Positions 4,905-5,652 of a DNA stretch of 5,652 bases are shown one piece after another (positions within the stretch are counted from its first letter, which is position 1; each line of letters starts with the position of its first letter). The notes beneath the pieces were generated by a model, which did not search any database, had not been told where the DNA came from, and saw only the letters and a program-made list of their open reading frames with translations. Source of the DNA: an uncultured Bacilli bacterium (GTDB taxonomy: Bacteria > Bacillota_I > Bacilli_A > RF39 > UBA660). The stretch covers positions 1 through 5,652 of the forward strand of contig CAKONA010000071.1 of NCBI GenBank assembly GCA_934096785.1, read 5' to 3'. The position numbers were made by a program, and so were the translations under genes.

Positions 4905-5209
4905 AAATCAGCCATATATTTCTTTATTTGTTTTGAATTAGGTCCAAGTATAATTTTAAGTTCATTATCAATCTCAACTATACCTTTGGCACCTAATTTT
5001 TGAATACCCTCTTTATTAACTATAGATACATCTTTAACAGTAACCTTAAGTCTTGAAAGATTCATTTGAGCATCAATAATATTATCTTTACCACCTAAGT
5101 ATTGAATAAGTTTATTAATCTCAACATGAAAATCCTTTCTTCTCATCTTAATTACTACTAAAGATATAAGTAATAATATAAGTATTATAATTAAATATTG
5201 CCAATACAT
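4898..5209 (-). CDS. membrane-tethered PTS EIIB-like domain protein lacking the phosphorylated Cys
   Basis: A 103-residue protein: an N-terminal transmembrane segment (about 4-21), a basic KMRRK stop-transfer, then a domain that aligns through its length with the glucose-type PTS EIIB fold: LGGKDNI at 38-44, SRLKVTVKDVS at 52-62, QKLGAKGIVEI at 70-80, and LKIILGPNSKQIKKYM at 84-99. In active EIIB domains the phosphorylated cysteine precedes the TRL motif (CITRLR in E. coli PtsG). Here the aligned residue is Asn50 in NLSRLK, so phosphotransfer to sugar is not expected. No EIIC or EIIA is visible. A regulatory or scaffold role at the membrane is an inference. AGGAGG (5215-5220 read on the minus strand) is five bases before the start. 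It is downstream of the thioredoxin-like gene with a 12-base gap and almost certainly co-transcribed. Automated annotation would probably call it a PTS IIB subunit. Confidence 0.82.
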   Translation of the reverse strand: MYWQYLIIILILLLISLVVIKMRRKDFHVEINKLIQYLGGKDNIIDAQMNLSRLKVTVKDVSIVNKEGIQKLGAKGIVEIDNELKIILGPNSKQIKKYMADLK

Positions 5210-5221
5210 TTTATCCTCCTA

Positions 5222-5652
5222 TTAATTACAAGTAGAACATGCAGTATCATATTCTCTTATATAATTAGTTATTTTATTTTTAAAATCATTTATAACATCT
5301 ATTGTCCAGTAATCACTTTCCTTCATACCATATTTTACAATAGAAGTCTCATTATCATGAGTAATTATTTTACCATTCTTAACAAACGTAAGATCAGGTG
5401 CATATACTTTAGCTTTACCACTATCATCAGAATATAACTCACTACCAAGTAATTTAACTATTTTAGTATATTTGCTTGAATTAATTTGTCTATCTTTTCT
5501 AATATCTAAATAATATATTTCTTTAATATTATTTTCAAGAGCAACCTCATTTAAATATTTAGCATAGTACTGACACCATGGACATTCTGGATAAGCCATA
5601 AATATAATACCAGTTCCATTCTCAAGCATATTAGCAACTTCATCTATAGTAG
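5222..5652 (-). CDS. thioredoxin-like protein with CPWC motif (5' end outside window)
   Basis: Partial gene: the reading frame stays open to the right edge, so the N terminus (possibly a signal or lipoprotein region) is missing. The ATG at 5629 is probably internal, because upstream codons read TIDEVANMLENGTG, continuing the family-like sequence, and no ribosome site precedes it. Counting from that Met, GIIFMAYPECPWCQYY holds the redox pair C16/C19; a likely cis-proline is P78 in YAPDLTFVKNG; the alternating structure in between fits a thioredoxin fold with a long insertion. The protein ends ACSTCN, a second CxxC (C131/C134) at the extreme C terminus. A disulfide/thiol oxidoreductase role is expected; compartment and partner are unknown. 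It is followed by the EIIB-like membrane gene 12 bases downstream. Confidence 0.82.
   Translation of the reverse strand, partial: TIDEVANMLENGTGIIFMAYPECPWCQYYAKYLNEVALENNIKEIYYLDIRKDRQINSSKYTKIVKLLGSELYSDDSGKAKVYAPDLTFVKNGKIITHDNETSIVKYGMKESDYWTIDVINDFKNKITNYIREYDTACSTCN

Noticed and set aside
5198..5437. Plus-strand hydrophobic reading frame opposite the thioredoxin-like gene
   Set aside because: Antisense shadow of a gene with clear thioredoxin features; no ribosome site and low-complexity hydrophobic content.

Overview
The window is very AT-rich (roughly 30% G+C by eye), uses strong Shine-Dalgarno sites of the AGGAGG/GAGGTGA type, favours AGA for arginine, and encodes all eight tryptophans as TGG. 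It also carries a T-box leader. Together these point to a low-GC Bacillota, plausibly one of the reduced, uncultured gut Bacilli lineages near the Mollicutes/RF39. The organism call is an inference from composition and gene style only.

Layout, left to right. (1) The 3' end of a T-box riboswitch (about 1-76) precedes a two-gene operon: a dUTPase (dut, 89-574) and tyrosyl-tRNA synthetase (tyrS, 576-1778), separated by one base and closed by a hairpin terminator that contains the tyrS stop codon. The T-box presumably senses uncharged tRNA-Tyr, which places dUTPase under tyrosine control. (2) Two tandem genes of the same unrecognised family (1837-2409 and 2421-3029) encode coiled-coil-start proteins sharing EYLRL, IESKDTN and a GQ-EAVK tail. 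(3) An extended -10 promoter precedes a CPBP-family intramembrane protease (3074-3805). It abuts a membrane-anchored calcineurin-like phosphoesterase (3806-4675) whose metal-binding motifs are largely degraded. A strong terminator overlaps the 3' end of the latter. (4) A 52-residue tyrosine-rich small protein (4715-4873) follows. (5) A convergent minus-strand operon runs in from the right edge: a thioredoxin-like CPWC protein (5222 to beyond 5652, incomplete at its N terminus), then a membrane-tethered PTS EIIB-like domain lacking the phosphorylatable cysteine (4898-5209). The two strands meet at a hairpin at 4883-4904 that can serve as a shared terminator.

The window is densely packed. Gaps within transcription units are 0-12 bases, and at three of four transcription-unit ends the stop codon lies inside the terminator hairpin. 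No mobile element, CRISPR array, tRNA or rRNA is visible, and no stretch over 300 bases lacks a gene. The most unusual content is the tandem orphan family and the two enzyme-fold proteins (phosphoesterase, EIIB) that look catalytically degraded but retain their fold and membrane anchors.
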